Made by a program: the position numbers and the translations under genes. From Corallococcus silvisoli (GTDB lineage Bacteria > Myxococcota > Myxococcia > Myxococcales > Myxococcaceae): DNA of 64,000 nucleotides. This document shows, piece by piece, positions 51,622 to 60,240 of the stretch. The notes below the pieces were generated by a model, which saw only the letters and a program-made list of their open reading frames with translations, was not told the DNA's origin and made no database searches. The stretch spans positions 1 through 64,000 of the forward strand of contig NZ_JAAAPJ010000015.1 of assembly GCF_009909145.1 (NCBI RefSeq), read 5' to 3'. How positions within the stretch are numbered: the stretch's first letter is position 1; each line of letters begins with the position of its first letter.

Positions 51622-52038
51622 TCAGTTGATGAGCGCAGCCTGCGCGTGGGCGAACAGGTTCTGCACGTTCTGCTGCGCGGGAGCGGAGGCCAGCGCGCCG
51701 ACCTTGTCCGCGCCCTGCTTCACGACGCCCGCGATGTCCGCGATGGACTTCACGGTGGGGGCGAACTTGGTCAGCTGGGACAGACCGGCCAGGGGGCCCT
51801 TGGAGAGCAGGGACGCGCCGGAGTCGATGAACTTGTCGACGAACGGCTTCGCCAGCTTGCCCAGACCGAACGGGAGCTTGTCCAGGAGGCCGCCCGCGAT
51901 GCCCTTCAGGCCACCGGCCAGGGCACCCACCGGGTTCTGCACGAAGTTCAGGGCCTTGCCCGCGATGTTCGCGACGCCGCCGGCCACATTGCTGACCGTC
52001 TTCGCGATGCTGCTGACAATCTTGCCGATGCCGCCCAT
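51622..52038 (-). CDS. small glycine/alanine-rich hypothetical protein
   Basis: A 138-residue protein. The first 60 residues alternate Gly/Ala and bulky hydrophobics (MGGIGKIVSSIAKTVSNVAG...), like amphipathic pore-forming or bacteriocin-type peptides. There is no leader peptide, double-glycine site or conserved cysteine. The rest is helical with lysine spacing. The start has AGGGGG 8 nt upstream and is well supported. No family is recognised. A membrane-active or surface role is possible but unproven. It is followed downstream by the repeat-bearing spacer. Confidence 0.55.
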   Translation of the reverse strand: MGGIGKIVSSIAKTVSNVAGGVANIAGKALNFVQNPVGALAGGLKGIAGGLLDKLPFGLGKLAKPFVDKFIDSGASLLSKGPLAGLSQLTKFAPTVKSIADIAGVVKQGADKVGALASAPAQQNVQNLFAHAQAALIN

Positions 52039-52168
52039 GGTAATACCCCCTGCTTAAGTCTGGTTTGGAGAGTGTGTGCCGAAGTGAAGCTGCAAAAGGA
52101 TTCTCGGAAGGGGAGGGGAAATGTTTCCTCCGAATTTCCGATCAATTTCACGGGGATTCCGGGCGACC

Positions 52169-52627
52169 TCAGCCGCGGGTTCCGCCGCCACCCTTCTTCA
52201 GCTGGTCCATCAGCTCCTGACGCTTCGCCTCGTCCTCCGGCACCTTGGGGTGACCCTCCCCCGTAGGGTTCAGGCTGGGCTTGCCCGCGGTGGAGTTCCC
52301 CTTGCCGGCCTCGAACTCGGACTTGGCGAACGGGTTGCCCTGGCCGGGCAGCTCACCCTTGGCACCCGCGACGAGGAACTCACCCACCTCCTCCACCGTG
52401 TGGACCGGGAAGCCGTTCGCCTTCAGCTCCTCGTCGGAGACGACGTTGAGCATGGGCTCCTTGTCCTTGTCCTGCGCGTACTCGAGGACCAGCTCGACGT
52501 AGTCCTCCAGCTTCATGCCCACGGCATCCGCGATGCGCTTCGTCTCGGGATCCTTGAGCAGCTCCGCGCGGACGACTTCCACGGGACGGGACAGACCACG
52601 CTTCTTGCCAGGGGCTTGCTGGGACAT
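52169..52627 (-). CDS. small acidic hypothetical protein
   Basis: A 152-residue soluble protein, family not recognised. A helical first half (RPVEVVRAELLKDPETKRIAD, then VGMKLEDYVELVLEYAQDKDKE) is followed by a beta-hairpin-like FPVHTVEEVGEFLV and a disordered Gly/Lys/Glu tail. The start at 52627 has GGAG 9 nt upstream; the ATG 42 bp further up is less likely. The lower-GC region 52039-52168 separates it from the preceding gene and may hold that gene's promoter. Confidence 0.55.
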   Translation of the reverse strand: MSQQAPGKKRGLSRPVEVVRAELLKDPETKRIADAVGMKLEDYVELVLEYAQDKDKEPMLNVVSDEELKANGFPVHTVEEVGEFLVAGAKGELPGQGNPFAKSEFEAGKGNSTAGKPSLNPTGEGHPKVPEDEAKRQELMDQLKKGGGGTRG

Positions 52628-52845
52628 GGTGATTCGCTCCGGAGAGGAGAGGAAAGAGGACCTGAACAACTCTAGCCCATCTTTCCAGTAGTACCCATTC
52701 CCTCACCCGGAGTGCATTCCGGCCCCCTCCGTCCCCCCTCCAGCCGGGCCCCGCGCCTCCCCTCTGTCGGGCCCGGCCCGCGGCCAGACACGCCCTCAGG
52801 GGAGGGGGCCGCGACCGGGGCGGGCAAGGCCCCGGGGCGTCCCGG

Positions 52846-53427
52846 TCAGCGGACCGCGTTGCGGGGCGCGCCCTTGCGGGTGGACGACGAGGCCTTGCGC
52901 TTGGGGAGGATGCGGGTGACGGAGCCGGGGCGGCGGGCCACGGCGGCGGCGCGCTCCTTCTCCTCGGCGGCCTTCAGCGCCGCGGCGCGCACGGCCAGCT
53001 GCTCCGCCTGCTGCGCCCAGCGGCGCTTGAGCGCGTCACGCAGGCCGTCCGTCTGCAGGTCCACCTGCGCCTGGTTCAGCCGGTAGTGGAGGTCCTCGCG
53101 CAGCGTGCCTCGCGTGAGGGCCGCGGTCGCCGTGCCCGACACGCCCACCACCACCTTGGGCCGCTCCTCCTGCATCTGCAGGCAGCGCAGGATGAGCCCC
53201 TGGGCTTCCAGCGGCAGCTTCGCCGCGTCCGCGATGAAGACCACGCCGTTGGGCTGCCGCAGCGCCGCGGACAGCTCCGGCGCCTGACGCACCTCCGTGA
53301 GGGAGACGCCAAAGTTGCGCGCGGCTTCCTCCGCCCAGGCCCTGCGCTCGTCCTCGGTGCCTCCGTGGATGAGCAGCGATGCACGGTTGGAGACGAGGTC
53401 CTCTTCTCGATAACCGCGAAGAGCCAC
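52846..53427 (-). CDS. degenerate sigma54-activator AAA-like protein
   Basis: A 193-residue protein matching part of the NtrC-type AAA domain in shortened form. Segment VVFIADAAKLPLEAQGLILRCLQ corresponds to Walker B and the following helix (normally LFLDEIGELPL...LLRVLQ). LREDLHYRLNQAQVDL matches the FREDLYYRLN box. The Walker A site (HGGTEDERR in its place) and the GAFTGA loop are missing, and the Walker B Glu is Ala, so ATP hydrolysis and sigma54 contact are not expected. A coiled, basic tail (KRKASSSTRKG) ends it. The start is GTG at 53427, with AGGGTAGGG upstream. Possibly an antagonist of real activators. Confidence 0.6.
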   Translation of the reverse strand: MALRGYREEDLVSNRASLLIHGGTEDERRAWAEEAARNFGVSLTEVRQAPELSAALRQPNGVVFIADAAKLPLEAQGLILRCLQMQEERPKVVVGVSGTATAALTRGTLREDLHYRLNQAQVDLQTDGLRDALKRRWAQQAEQLAVRAAALKAAEEKERAAAVARRPGSVTRILPKRKASSSTRKGAPRNAVR

Positions 53428-53566
53428 GGGATGCCCTACCCTTCTGGGAAAGCGGGTCCTCCCAAAGTCTAACGCCCTCCTGGGTCGCCTGTTCAATCCC
53501 TTACTTGCGATAAAAAAACATGGACCCGCGCCCCGGGGACCCGAAAACTGAACACGCATTCATGGG

Positions 53567-54925
53567 TCAGGCGGCGGGCACCACCATCACCGGTCGGCGG
53601 CAGCGCAGCACCAGCTGGCGGGCCACGGCGCCCGCCAGTCCGTCCGTCACGACTTCGTGACGGTGCGACGTGCCCACGCAGACCAGGTCCACGCCCTCGC
53701 GCTCCGTGGCCTGGCAGATGGCGGTGGCCACGTCCTCCCCGCTGACGCCCTCCACGCTCCAGTGCACCGCCAGCGCGTCGGCGTCCTGGGGGACCTGCTC
53801 CCAGAGCCGGCCCAGCACGGCGTCCCGTTCGCCCGCGGGCTCCGGCAGCACGCCGTGGAAGTCCCGGGGGCCCCGCTCACGGCCCCGGAGCCGGTGCACG
53901 TGCAGCAGGTGCACGCGGCCCCCCGGGCCCACCAGCGAGCACGCCTGCGCGATGGCCCGCCCGGACGCGGGGCTGAAGTCCACCGGCACCAGCGCGCTCC
54001 GGGGCGGAGGGAGGCGGCGGGGCTCGCGCGCCCCCGGCGGGATGCACGCCACGGAGCGCTCCGAGTGGCGCAGCACGCCCTCGGACACGGAGCCGTGCCA
54101 CAGCCGCTGCATGCCGCCGCGCAGGTGCATGCCCACCACCGTCAGCTCCGCGGCCCGCGCGTGGGCCACGTGCAGCAGGTGGTCCGCCGGGCGGCCATAG
54201 CCAGGCTCCAGCACCACCTCCACGCAGCCTTCGCCCTCCAGGTCTCCCACGCGCTCGCGCACCTCGCGCTGGAGCACGCGCTCCACCAGGGGGTCCAGGC
54301 CCTCCATGTGGCGGGCCCAGGGGTCCAGCCGCTCCACGTGCACCGGCGTATGGACGCCCAGCCGCGCGCGCTCCTCCATGGGCGAGCACACGAAGGTGGC
54401 CAGCACGTCGCACCCGCCCACGCGCCGCAGCTCGCGCAGGAAGGTGAGCGCCGCGTCCGAGGTGACGGAGCGCGGATCCACCCCCACCGTCACCAGCAGC
54501 CGGCGCCGGCCCCGGGCCCAGTCCAGGAGCGCCGTGTCCTGGCGCACCGCCAGCACCGGGGCACAGCCGTGCCGGGCCAGCCGCTCGGCCAGGGACGTCT
54601 TGCGCCAGGGGGACGTGCGCCAGCCGTCCGCGGCCACCACCACCAGCCGGGCGTCGCGGCACTCCTCGTCGCCCAGCAGCGTCTCCACCGAGGCGCCTCG
54701 CTGCATGCGGGGCTCCACCGTCCCGGTGAGGGTCCGGAGGCGCACGACCTCCTCGGCGAGCCCCCCCTCCGCGGCGGAGAGGGCCTCCGGCGCGTTCGCG
54801 TCCGGGACCTCGTCATCCACGCCCAGCAGCAGCAGGGGCTCCCCCAGCCGCTCGGCGACGGTCGCCGCGACGGTCGCCGCGTGCACGGCCTCGGCGGACA
54901 GGTTCGTTGCGCAGATGATGGCCAT
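53567..54925 (-). CDS. universal stress protein with three Usp-like domains
   Basis: A 452-residue cytosolic protein. Three Usp folds lie at about 1-135, 140-300 and 310-452. The second ends with VVGMHLRGGMQRLWHGSVSEGVLRHSERSVACIPP, the nucleotide-binding G-x2-G-x9-G-[ST] pattern in near-complete form. The third shows VCVGTSHRHEVVTDGLAGAVARQLVLRCRRPVMVVPA. The first lacks a clear ATP motif. Such tandem Usps act in stress responses. The ATG at 54925 has GGAGGGGGG upstream. The neighbouring gene upstream is 254 bp away. Confidence 0.8.
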   Translation of the reverse strand: MAIICATNLSAEAVHAATVAATVAERLGEPLLLLGVDDEVPDANAPEALSAAEGGLAEEVVRLRTLTGTVEPRMQRGASVETLLGDEECRDARLVVVAADGWRTSPWRKTSLAERLARHGCAPVLAVRQDTALLDWARGRRRLLVTVGVDPRSVTSDAALTFLRELRRVGGCDVLATFVCSPMEERARLGVHTPVHVERLDPWARHMEGLDPLVERVLQREVRERVGDLEGEGCVEVVLEPGYGRPADHLLHVAHARAAELTVVGMHLRGGMQRLWHGSVSEGVLRHSERSVACIPPGAREPRRLPPPRSALVPVDFSPASGRAIAQACSLVGPGGRVHLLHVHRLRGRERGPRDFHGVLPEPAGERDAVLGRLWEQVPQDADALAVHWSVEGVSGEDVATAICQATEREGVDLVCVGTSHRHEVVTDGLAGAVARQLVLRCRRPVMVVPAA

Positions 54926-55179
54926 GGCGGCCCCCCTCCGAGGAGGCGATGCCCGCTGGGCCTCCTCTCGCGGGAAGGATGCGCACGCGGCCCGCGCGGT
55001 GGCGGCTCGCCGGGCATGCCGGCCCGTCCGCCCTTCCGACCTGCCTGCCCCCTGCCCCACCGCCTGGGCGTGCAGGCGCCCCTCCACGCACGCCGGTGCC
55101 GTTCCCCCTCCCAGGCAGACCCCCGCGCGGAGGGGCCGCCGGCCTCCACCGCGCGGCCCTACCGGCCCGCGGCGCGGAC

Positions 55180-55599
55180 CTAGCGCAGCAGCTCCTGGTG
55201 CCCGTCGTGGTTGGTGTGGTCCTGGTCCTCGCCCACGCCGCCGCGCAGGTTCTCCCGGCCGAAGGTGGCCAGGAACACGCCCTGGGCGTTGCTCGCGTAG
55301 TGGTACGCCCGGCCCCACGGGTCCGCCGGCACGGCGGGGAGGTAGCGGGGCACCAGCAGCGCGTCCAGGTCTCCCTCCTCCGGCAACCGGCCCTCGTGGT
55401 CGGACTGGTAGCGCTCCAGCGCGGCCAGGATGACGGTGAAGTCGGCGTGGATCTGCCGGGCCAGCTCGGGGTCGCGGCGGCGGAAGGCGGTGAACACCAG
55501 GGCCACGACGAGCGCCAACCCGAAGACGACCGCCACCCAGGGCAGCGGGGAACGGCGGGACTTCTCGGGGACGGCGGAGGCGGAGGACGTGGCGGCCAT
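55180..55599 (-). CDS. GspG-like (type II pseudopilin C-terminal) protein
   Basis: A 139-residue protein with one membrane helix (about 20-42) and a periplasmic domain of about 95 residues. This domain has GspG features: YQSDHEGRLPEEGDLDALL, PADPWGRAYHY and a terminal D-Q-D-H-T-N-H-D cluster in the position of the calcium site. The prepilin peptidase site (G/FTLxE) is absent and the N-terminus is not a prepilin leader. It is therefore probably an anchored monomer, not a fibre subunit. No secretion genes are adjacent. It ends at the head of the spacer before the Usp gene. Confidence 0.65.
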   Translation of the reverse strand: MAATSSASAVPEKSRRSPLPWVAVVFGLALVVALVFTAFRRRDPELARQIHADFTVILAALERYQSDHEGRLPEEGDLDALLVPRYLPAVPADPWGRAYHYASNAQGVFLATFGRENLRGGVGEDQDHTNHDGHQELLR

Positions 55600-55619
55600 G
55601 GCGCGCCCACCCTACCGCG

Positions 55620-57080
55620 TCAGAGGGCGCGGTACAGCGGCACCGGCTGCTGCTTGCCCTTCAAGCGCACCGGCGGCAGGTCCTCGAAGGCCGTCTCGTT
55701 GGCGTCCACCAGCTCGCGCGTCCGCTCGCCCACCAGGATTTCCCCCGGCCCGGCCAGCGCGCACAGCCGCGCGGCCACGTTCACCGCGTCGCCAATGCAG
55801 GTGTACTCCGCGCGCAGCGCGCTGCCGATGTTGCCGGACACCACCACGCCCGAGTTCAGCCCCACGCCCAGCTCCAGCACCAGGGGCCGGCCCTCGCGGC
55901 CGTGGGCCACCCACTCGGCCTCCGCCGCCGCGCGCAGCTCCGCCACGGCCTCCATCATCATCTTCGCGCACTGGAGGCCCCGGAGCGCGTCGTCCGGGCG
56001 GCCCACCGGCGCGCCGAACACCGCCATCAGCCCGTCCCCCAGGAACTTGTCCAGCGTGCCGCCGCAGGTGAGCACCGCGTCCGACAGCCGGCCCAGCACC
56101 TGGTTGAGCACCGCCACCACCTGCTCGGGAGGGAGGCTCTCCGCCAGGCCCGTGAAGTTGCGGATGTCCGCGAACAACACCGTCACCTCGCGCTTCTCCC
56201 CGGCCAGCACCGCCGCGTCCGCGCTCTTGAGGATCTCCTCCACCACCGCGTCGGACGTGTAGCGCGCGAACAGCTTGCGCATGCGCTCCGTCTCGCCCGT
56301 GCGGCGCACCACGCTCTCGATGCGCGCCGCCAGCTCGTCCATGGACGCGGACTTGTTCACGTAGTCGTCCGCGCCCGCGCGCAGGCCCCGCACGCGCTCC
56401 GCCTCGCGGTCGTTCGCGGTGAGCATGATGACCGGGATGGCGCTGCGAGGGCCCTCCTTCAGCCGCCGGCACAGCTCCACGCCATCCAGCCCCGGCATCT
56501 CCAGGTCGCTCAGCACGATGGCGGGCTGCAGCCGGCCCATGCCCTCCAGGGCCTCGTACGGGTCCTGGAAGCAGAGGACCTCGTAGCCCAGCCCCACCAG
56601 CCCCTCCTGCACGAACGCGCACGCCAGGGGGCTGTCGTCCACCACCACCACCCGGCGGCGGCCCTCCATCGCGGGACGCGGCAGGTCCTGCCGTCCGGCG
56701 ATGCGGTTCTGCAACCCCAGCGCTTCGTAGATCTGCTTGTAGGTGCAGTGGCCCTGCTCGACGAGGATCTCCCCCAGCCGCCGCCCGTCGCGCCGCTGCC
56801 GCGCCAGGGCCTCGCTAAGCTGCGCGAGCGTCACGTATTTGAGGCCCACCAGGAGCTCGCCCAGCGGCGGCTGCGCGGGCCCCTTCTCCGGGTTCAAGCC
56901 CAGGGCCTCGCCGAGCGCGTCCTGGATCTGCTCGCGCGACACGTAGCCCAGGGAGATGAGCGCCTCGCCCACGCGCTGCCCGGTGAGGGCCTGGAGCGCG
57001 AGCGCCTCCTGCACCTGCCCCGGCGTCACGACGCCCAGCTTGAGCAACAGGTCACCGAAGAGGGGGTTCGAAGCACTCAC
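55620..57080 (-). CDS. MshEN-REC-adenylate/guanylate cyclase
   Basis: A 486-residue protein: two MshEN-like segments (about 5-55 and 70-125, each with the LG..L...G..T..QL..AL..Q...RLGE.L pattern known to bind c-di-GMP), a receiver (about 143-260, acceptor in IVLSDLEMPGLDG) and a class III cyclase domain (about 295-480). Cyclase metal aspartates are in TVLFADIRNFT and DKFLGDGLMAVFG, with YTCIGDAVNVAARL following, so it should be active. It would join c-di-GMP and phosphorylation to cAMP output. The start is GTG at 57080, with GGAGG 7 nt upstream. The nucleotide specificity is not decided by these motifs alone. Confidence 0.85.
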   Translation of the reverse strand: MSASNPLFGDLLLKLGVVTPGQVQEALALQALTGQRVGEALISLGYVSREQIQDALGEALGLNPEKGPAQPPLGELLVGLKYVTLAQLSEALARQRRDGRRLGEILVEQGHCTYKQIYEALGLQNRIAGRQDLPRPAMEGRRRVVVVDDSPLACAFVQEGLVGLGYEVLCFQDPYEALEGMGRLQPAIVLSDLEMPGLDGVELCRRLKEGPRSAIPVIMLTANDREAERVRGLRAGADDYVNKSASMDELAARIESVVRRTGETERMRKLFARYTSDAVVEEILKSADAAVLAGEKREVTVLFADIRNFTGLAESLPPEQVVAVLNQVLGRLSDAVLTCGGTLDKFLGDGLMAVFGAPVGRPDDALRGLQCAKMMMEAVAELRAAAEAEWVAHGREGRPLVLELGVGLNSGVVVSGNIGSALRAEYTCIGDAVNVAARLCALAGPGEILVGERTRELVDANETAFEDLPPVRLKGKQQPVPLYRAL

Positions 57081-57260
57081 GCGGCAGCCTCCATCCGGCA
57101 AACGTAACCCAACCCCGCGCGCCGCGAAGCCTCCTCGCGCGCCGCGAACGTCCACGTCCATCCTTTCGCGCATCCCCCACGTCCGGCACCCGACGGCATG
57201 CCCCTCCCTCCGGGCGAGCCCCATCCGCCAAGCCCCCCCACCGGCGAACGCCGCCGCCCG

Positions 57261-58388
57261 TCAGTGCTGGAACACGCGGCCAAAGGCGAGCGCGGTCTCC
57301 AGGATGATCAACGCGACGATCATCACCTCCAGGATGTGCGAACGGTCGATGTCCACCTCGCCCTTGAGCAGGCCGTACGTCTGCGCGAGCAGCAGCTGCT
57401 TGCGCGTCACGGAGCCCTGCCACGCGGGGATGCGCATCCGGCGCACGGCGCCCTCGTAGACCTTGGCCAGGTAGAAGTCGCCAATGATTTTCAGGCTGTT
57501 CTCCACCCGCTCCACGAACTCATTGAGGTCCACGAGCGTGCCCAGCGTCTCGCGCGCGAGGTCGCGGTAGGGGCTGCGGAACAACGCCATCCAGCCGCGC
57601 TTGCGCGCCTGCACCTCGTCGTGGATGCGCGCGATGTGCTTGTCCAGGCGCTCGTCGTAGTAGCGGAACTCCAGCAGCTGCGCGTTGGCGATCTCCAGCA
57701 GGTCCGGGATGTCTCGCGAGCCAGACGGCTCGTAGACGAACGCGCTGTTCCAGTCCACGACGACCAGGTCATGGGCGGTGTAGCTGAAGCGCACCTGGGT
57801 GACGGCCTCGCGCTCGCGCGGCGCCAGGTCCGCCGGGGTGATCTCCCCCAACAACAGCCGCGCGATGTCCGCGCGCTGGAACAGCTCCTCCGCGGACGGG
57901 TTGCCCTGGATGCGTTCAGCGAAGATGACGGTGTAGCTCTCGCTCTGGTCCCACAGGTGCGGCCCCTGCACCGCCGCCGAGATGGTGCGGCGCACCCCCT
58001 CCACCAGCTCCAGCGCCAGGTCCTCCAGCGCCTGGCTGTCATAGAGCTCGTCGGCCACCTGGGTCAGGGTCTCCCAGGTGGTGCCAGGCGGCACCGGCAC
58101 CCGCAGGATGATGGACGCGGCGCCGTGGTCGAACAGGCGCGCGGTGGCGTCCACGGTGACGGGGCCGTCACGCAGCGCCAATGGCTTGCGGCCCAGCTCA
58201 TAGGCCACGGGCGGGTTGGGCAGCTGGATGTACTGGCTGTTCTCACGCGACAGCTTCAACCGGCGCGAGTCCTCCGACAGCGCCTTGCGCGCGCGCTCCA
58301 GGTCGATCTCCTCCGCGATGTCGAACGTGCGGTAGCAGAGGATGTGGGCCTGTTCGAAGAGCAGCGGCACTTCCGCGGACACGGACAT
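57261..58388 (-). CDS. RMD1/DUF155 family protein
   Basis: A 375-residue protein resembling the eukaryotic mitochondrial RMD1 group and bacterial YagE-like DUF155. The conserved stretch VVDWNSAFVYEP, DIPDLLEIANAQLLEFRYYD, ENSLKIIGDFYLAKVYEGA and IPAWQGSV is intact. A C-terminal membrane helix (about 350-370) follows, as in the family. Eukaryotic members act in mitochondrial translation and RNA handling; the bacterial role is not known. It lies 13 bp downstream of the Uma2 gene and may be co-transcribed. Confidence 0.75.
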   Translation of the reverse strand: MSVSAEVPLLFEQAHILCYRTFDIAEEIDLERARKALSEDSRRLKLSRENSQYIQLPNPPVAYELGRKPLALRDGPVTVDATARLFDHGAASIILRVPVPPGTTWETLTQVADELYDSQALEDLALELVEGVRRTISAAVQGPHLWDQSESYTVIFAERIQGNPSAEELFQRADIARLLLGEITPADLAPREREAVTQVRFSYTAHDLVVVDWNSAFVYEPSGSRDIPDLLEIANAQLLEFRYYDERLDKHIARIHDEVQARKRGWMALFRSPYRDLARETLGTLVDLNEFVERVENSLKIIGDFYLAKVYEGAVRRMRIPAWQGSVTRKQLLLAQTYGLLKGEVDIDRSHILEVMIVALIILETALAFGRVFQH

Positions 58389-58401
58389 GGTGCCCGTCAG
58401 C

Positions 58402-58962
58402 CTACTCCGCGATGTCGTCCCACAGGACCCCCAGTTCCAGCGCGAACGCCTCGAATGGCTCCGCGCGGACGGTCTCCACGTCCTCGTGGGTGCCCATCAA
58501 CAGGTAGTGCGCCCCTTCGAGCCGGAGGACCTCCAGCGTGCGCTGGAGGGGATCCACCAGCCAGACGTGCTTCACGCCCTCGCGCGCGTAGGCCGCCAGC
58601 TTCCGGCCCCGGTCCAGCCGGGCCGTGGAGGGGGACAACACCTCGCACAGCCAATCCGGCGCCATCGTGATGCCCACCACCCTGGGAATCTTGGGCATCC
58701 GCTCCAGACGCCACCCCGCGAGGTCCGGCACCAGGATGTCCCGCCTCAGATGCAGCTCCGGCTCGAGGAGGAACAGCCACCCTCCAGGCCCGCTGCGTCC
58801 CCGGTCGAAGGGCTCTCGCAGCTCACCCGCAAGCTCCAAGGCCGTGCGGGCGTGCGGTGCCGCGGGCCTCGGGCTCGCGTGCAGGACCCCATCGACGATC
58901 TCCCCCACCTGGTTCGAGGGGAGCGCTTGGAGGTCGGCGTAGGTGGCGGGCTTTTGGGTCAT
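58402..58962 (-). CDS. Uma2 family (DUF820) endonuclease-like protein
   Basis: A 186-residue PD-(D/E)XK-fold protein of the DUF820 type: EIVDGVLHASP, LEPELHL...DILVPDLAGWR, CEVLSPSTARLDRGRKLAAYAREGVKHVWLVDP. These hold the predicted metal-binding acidic residues. Family members are abundant in cyanobacteria and multicellular bacteria. Nuclease activity is predicted, but physiology is unclear. MTQKPATYADLQ is taken as the start because it fits the family; the ATG 33 bp upstream is possible. Confidence 0.8.
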   Translation of the reverse strand: MTQKPATYADLQALPSNQVGEIVDGVLHASPRPAAPHARTALELAGELREPFDRGRSGPGGWLFLLEPELHLRRDILVPDLAGWRLERMPKIPRVVGITMAPDWLCEVLSPSTARLDRGRKLAAYAREGVKHVWLVDPLQRTLEVLRLEGAHYLLMGTHEDVETVRAEPFEAFALELGVLWDDIAE

Positions 58963-59245
58963 CTCTGGAAGAAGGAACCTAACAGGTAGGGCCATGCCCG
59001 GACACTCTCATGCCCGTCTGACACGTGTACCCCGGCGGCGGGGAGCCACGAAAGGCCCCGTCCGGGAGACATCCGGATGTTTCACAAGATGTCTTTCAGT
59101 CGCCGTCACCCTGGGGCCCGGCCTGGAAAGGGGGACGCGGACTCCTTCGCGCGTTGAGAGGGTTTGACCTCTCCCAAGCCAGGAAGCCCGTGGCCTCGCG
59201 GACACCCCGCCTCCGCACGTCCGCGGGGCATGCGGGGGCCCGAGC
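58963..59245. other. spacer with a perfect 12-bp palindrome
   Basis: ACATCCGGATGT (59069-59080) is a perfect palindrome between the kynA stop side and the Uma2 start side. A related ACAAGATGT follows at about 59084. There is no gene. Confidence 0.4.
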
Positions 59246-60127
59246 CTACGCGGGGCCCCGGGGCTTCGACGGCGGCGTCAGCGACGTGCGCACGTCCCAC
59301 AGCTCCGGGAAGAAACGCAGGTCCAGCGCCTTGCGCAGGAAGCCCACGCCCGACGAGCCGCCCGTGCCCTGCTTGAACCCGATGATGCGCATCACCGTCA
59401 TCATGTGCCGGTAGCGCCAGAGCTGGAACCGCTCCTCCGTGTCCACCAGCTTCTCGCACATCTCATACGCATCCCAGTGCGTCTCGGTGTCCTCGTAGAT
59501 GCGGCGGAACACCTCCATCACCTGGGGACTCTTCTCATACGGCTGACGCCAGTCGCGCTCCACGTGGCTCTTGGGCACGTCGTGGCCCATGCGCGAAAGG
59601 TGCCGCAGGAACTCGTCGTAGATGCCGGGGGACTGCAGCAGGCGCTCCAGCTCCGCGTGCACGCCCTGCACGTGCCGGAAGGGCCCCAGCGCCGCTTCGT
59701 CCTTGTTGCCCAGCAGGAACTCCAGCGCCCGGTACTGGAAGCTCTGGAAGCCCGACGCGTGGCCCAGGGTGTCGCGGAACTCCAGGTACTCATTGGGCGT
59801 GAGCGTCTCCAGCACGCTCCACTGCTCGAAGAGCATCCGCTGGATGTGCGCCACGCGCGCGAAGATCTTGAAGGACGGCTCCAGCCGGTCCGCCTGGATG
59901 TAGCGGATGCAGGCGGACAGCTCGTGGAGGAGCAGCTTCATCCACAGCTCGCTCGTCTGGTGCTGGACGATGAACAGCAGCTCGTCGTGATGGGGCGGCT
60001 GCGAGCGGGGCACCTGCGCGGACAGCAAGCGGTCCAGCTGCAGGTAGTCGCCATACGTCGTCCGTCCCGCGAGGTCCGTGACGATTCCAGGCTCCAGATC
60101 GCGTTTGTTCATGGCCCGGGCACTCAT
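59246..60127 (-). CDS. kynA: tryptophan 2,3-dioxygenase
   Basis: A 293-residue haem enzyme that opens the tryptophan ring to N-formylkynurenine, the first step of the kynurenine pathway. Family landmarks are TYGDYLQLDRLLSAQ, HHDELLFIVQHQTSELWMKL (the haem-pocket histidine region), LGHASGFQSFQYRALEFLLGN, and the substrate loop GTGGSSGVGFLR near the end. Length is normal. The start is ATG at 60127 (MSARAMNKRD) or 60112; neither has a strong ribosome site. No other kynurenine genes are adjacent. Confidence 0.95.
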   Translation of the reverse strand: MSARAMNKRDLEPGIVTDLAGRTTYGDYLQLDRLLSAQVPRSQPPHHDELLFIVQHQTSELWMKLLLHELSACIRYIQADRLEPSFKIFARVAHIQRMLFEQWSVLETLTPNEYLEFRDTLGHASGFQSFQYRALEFLLGNKDEAALGPFRHVQGVHAELERLLQSPGIYDEFLRHLSRMGHDVPKSHVERDWRQPYEKSPQVMEVFRRIYEDTETHWDAYEMCEKLVDTEERFQLWRYRHMMTVMRIIGFKQGTGGSSGVGFLRKALDLRFFPELWDVRTSLTPPSKPRGPA

Positions 60128-60240
60128 GCACCCCAACCACCTCGCGGCGCAAGCACATCCTCCGCGCGGATACTCCAGCCACGCACCTCCGTTCGGAAGA
60201 CGTGGTCCACCTTCTGCCCGGGCCGGGGCAAACGTACTGC

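Noticed and set aside
53500..53566. Terminator with T-run after the Usp gene
   Set aside because: Seven Ts are present on the minus strand, but no convincing stem precedes them.
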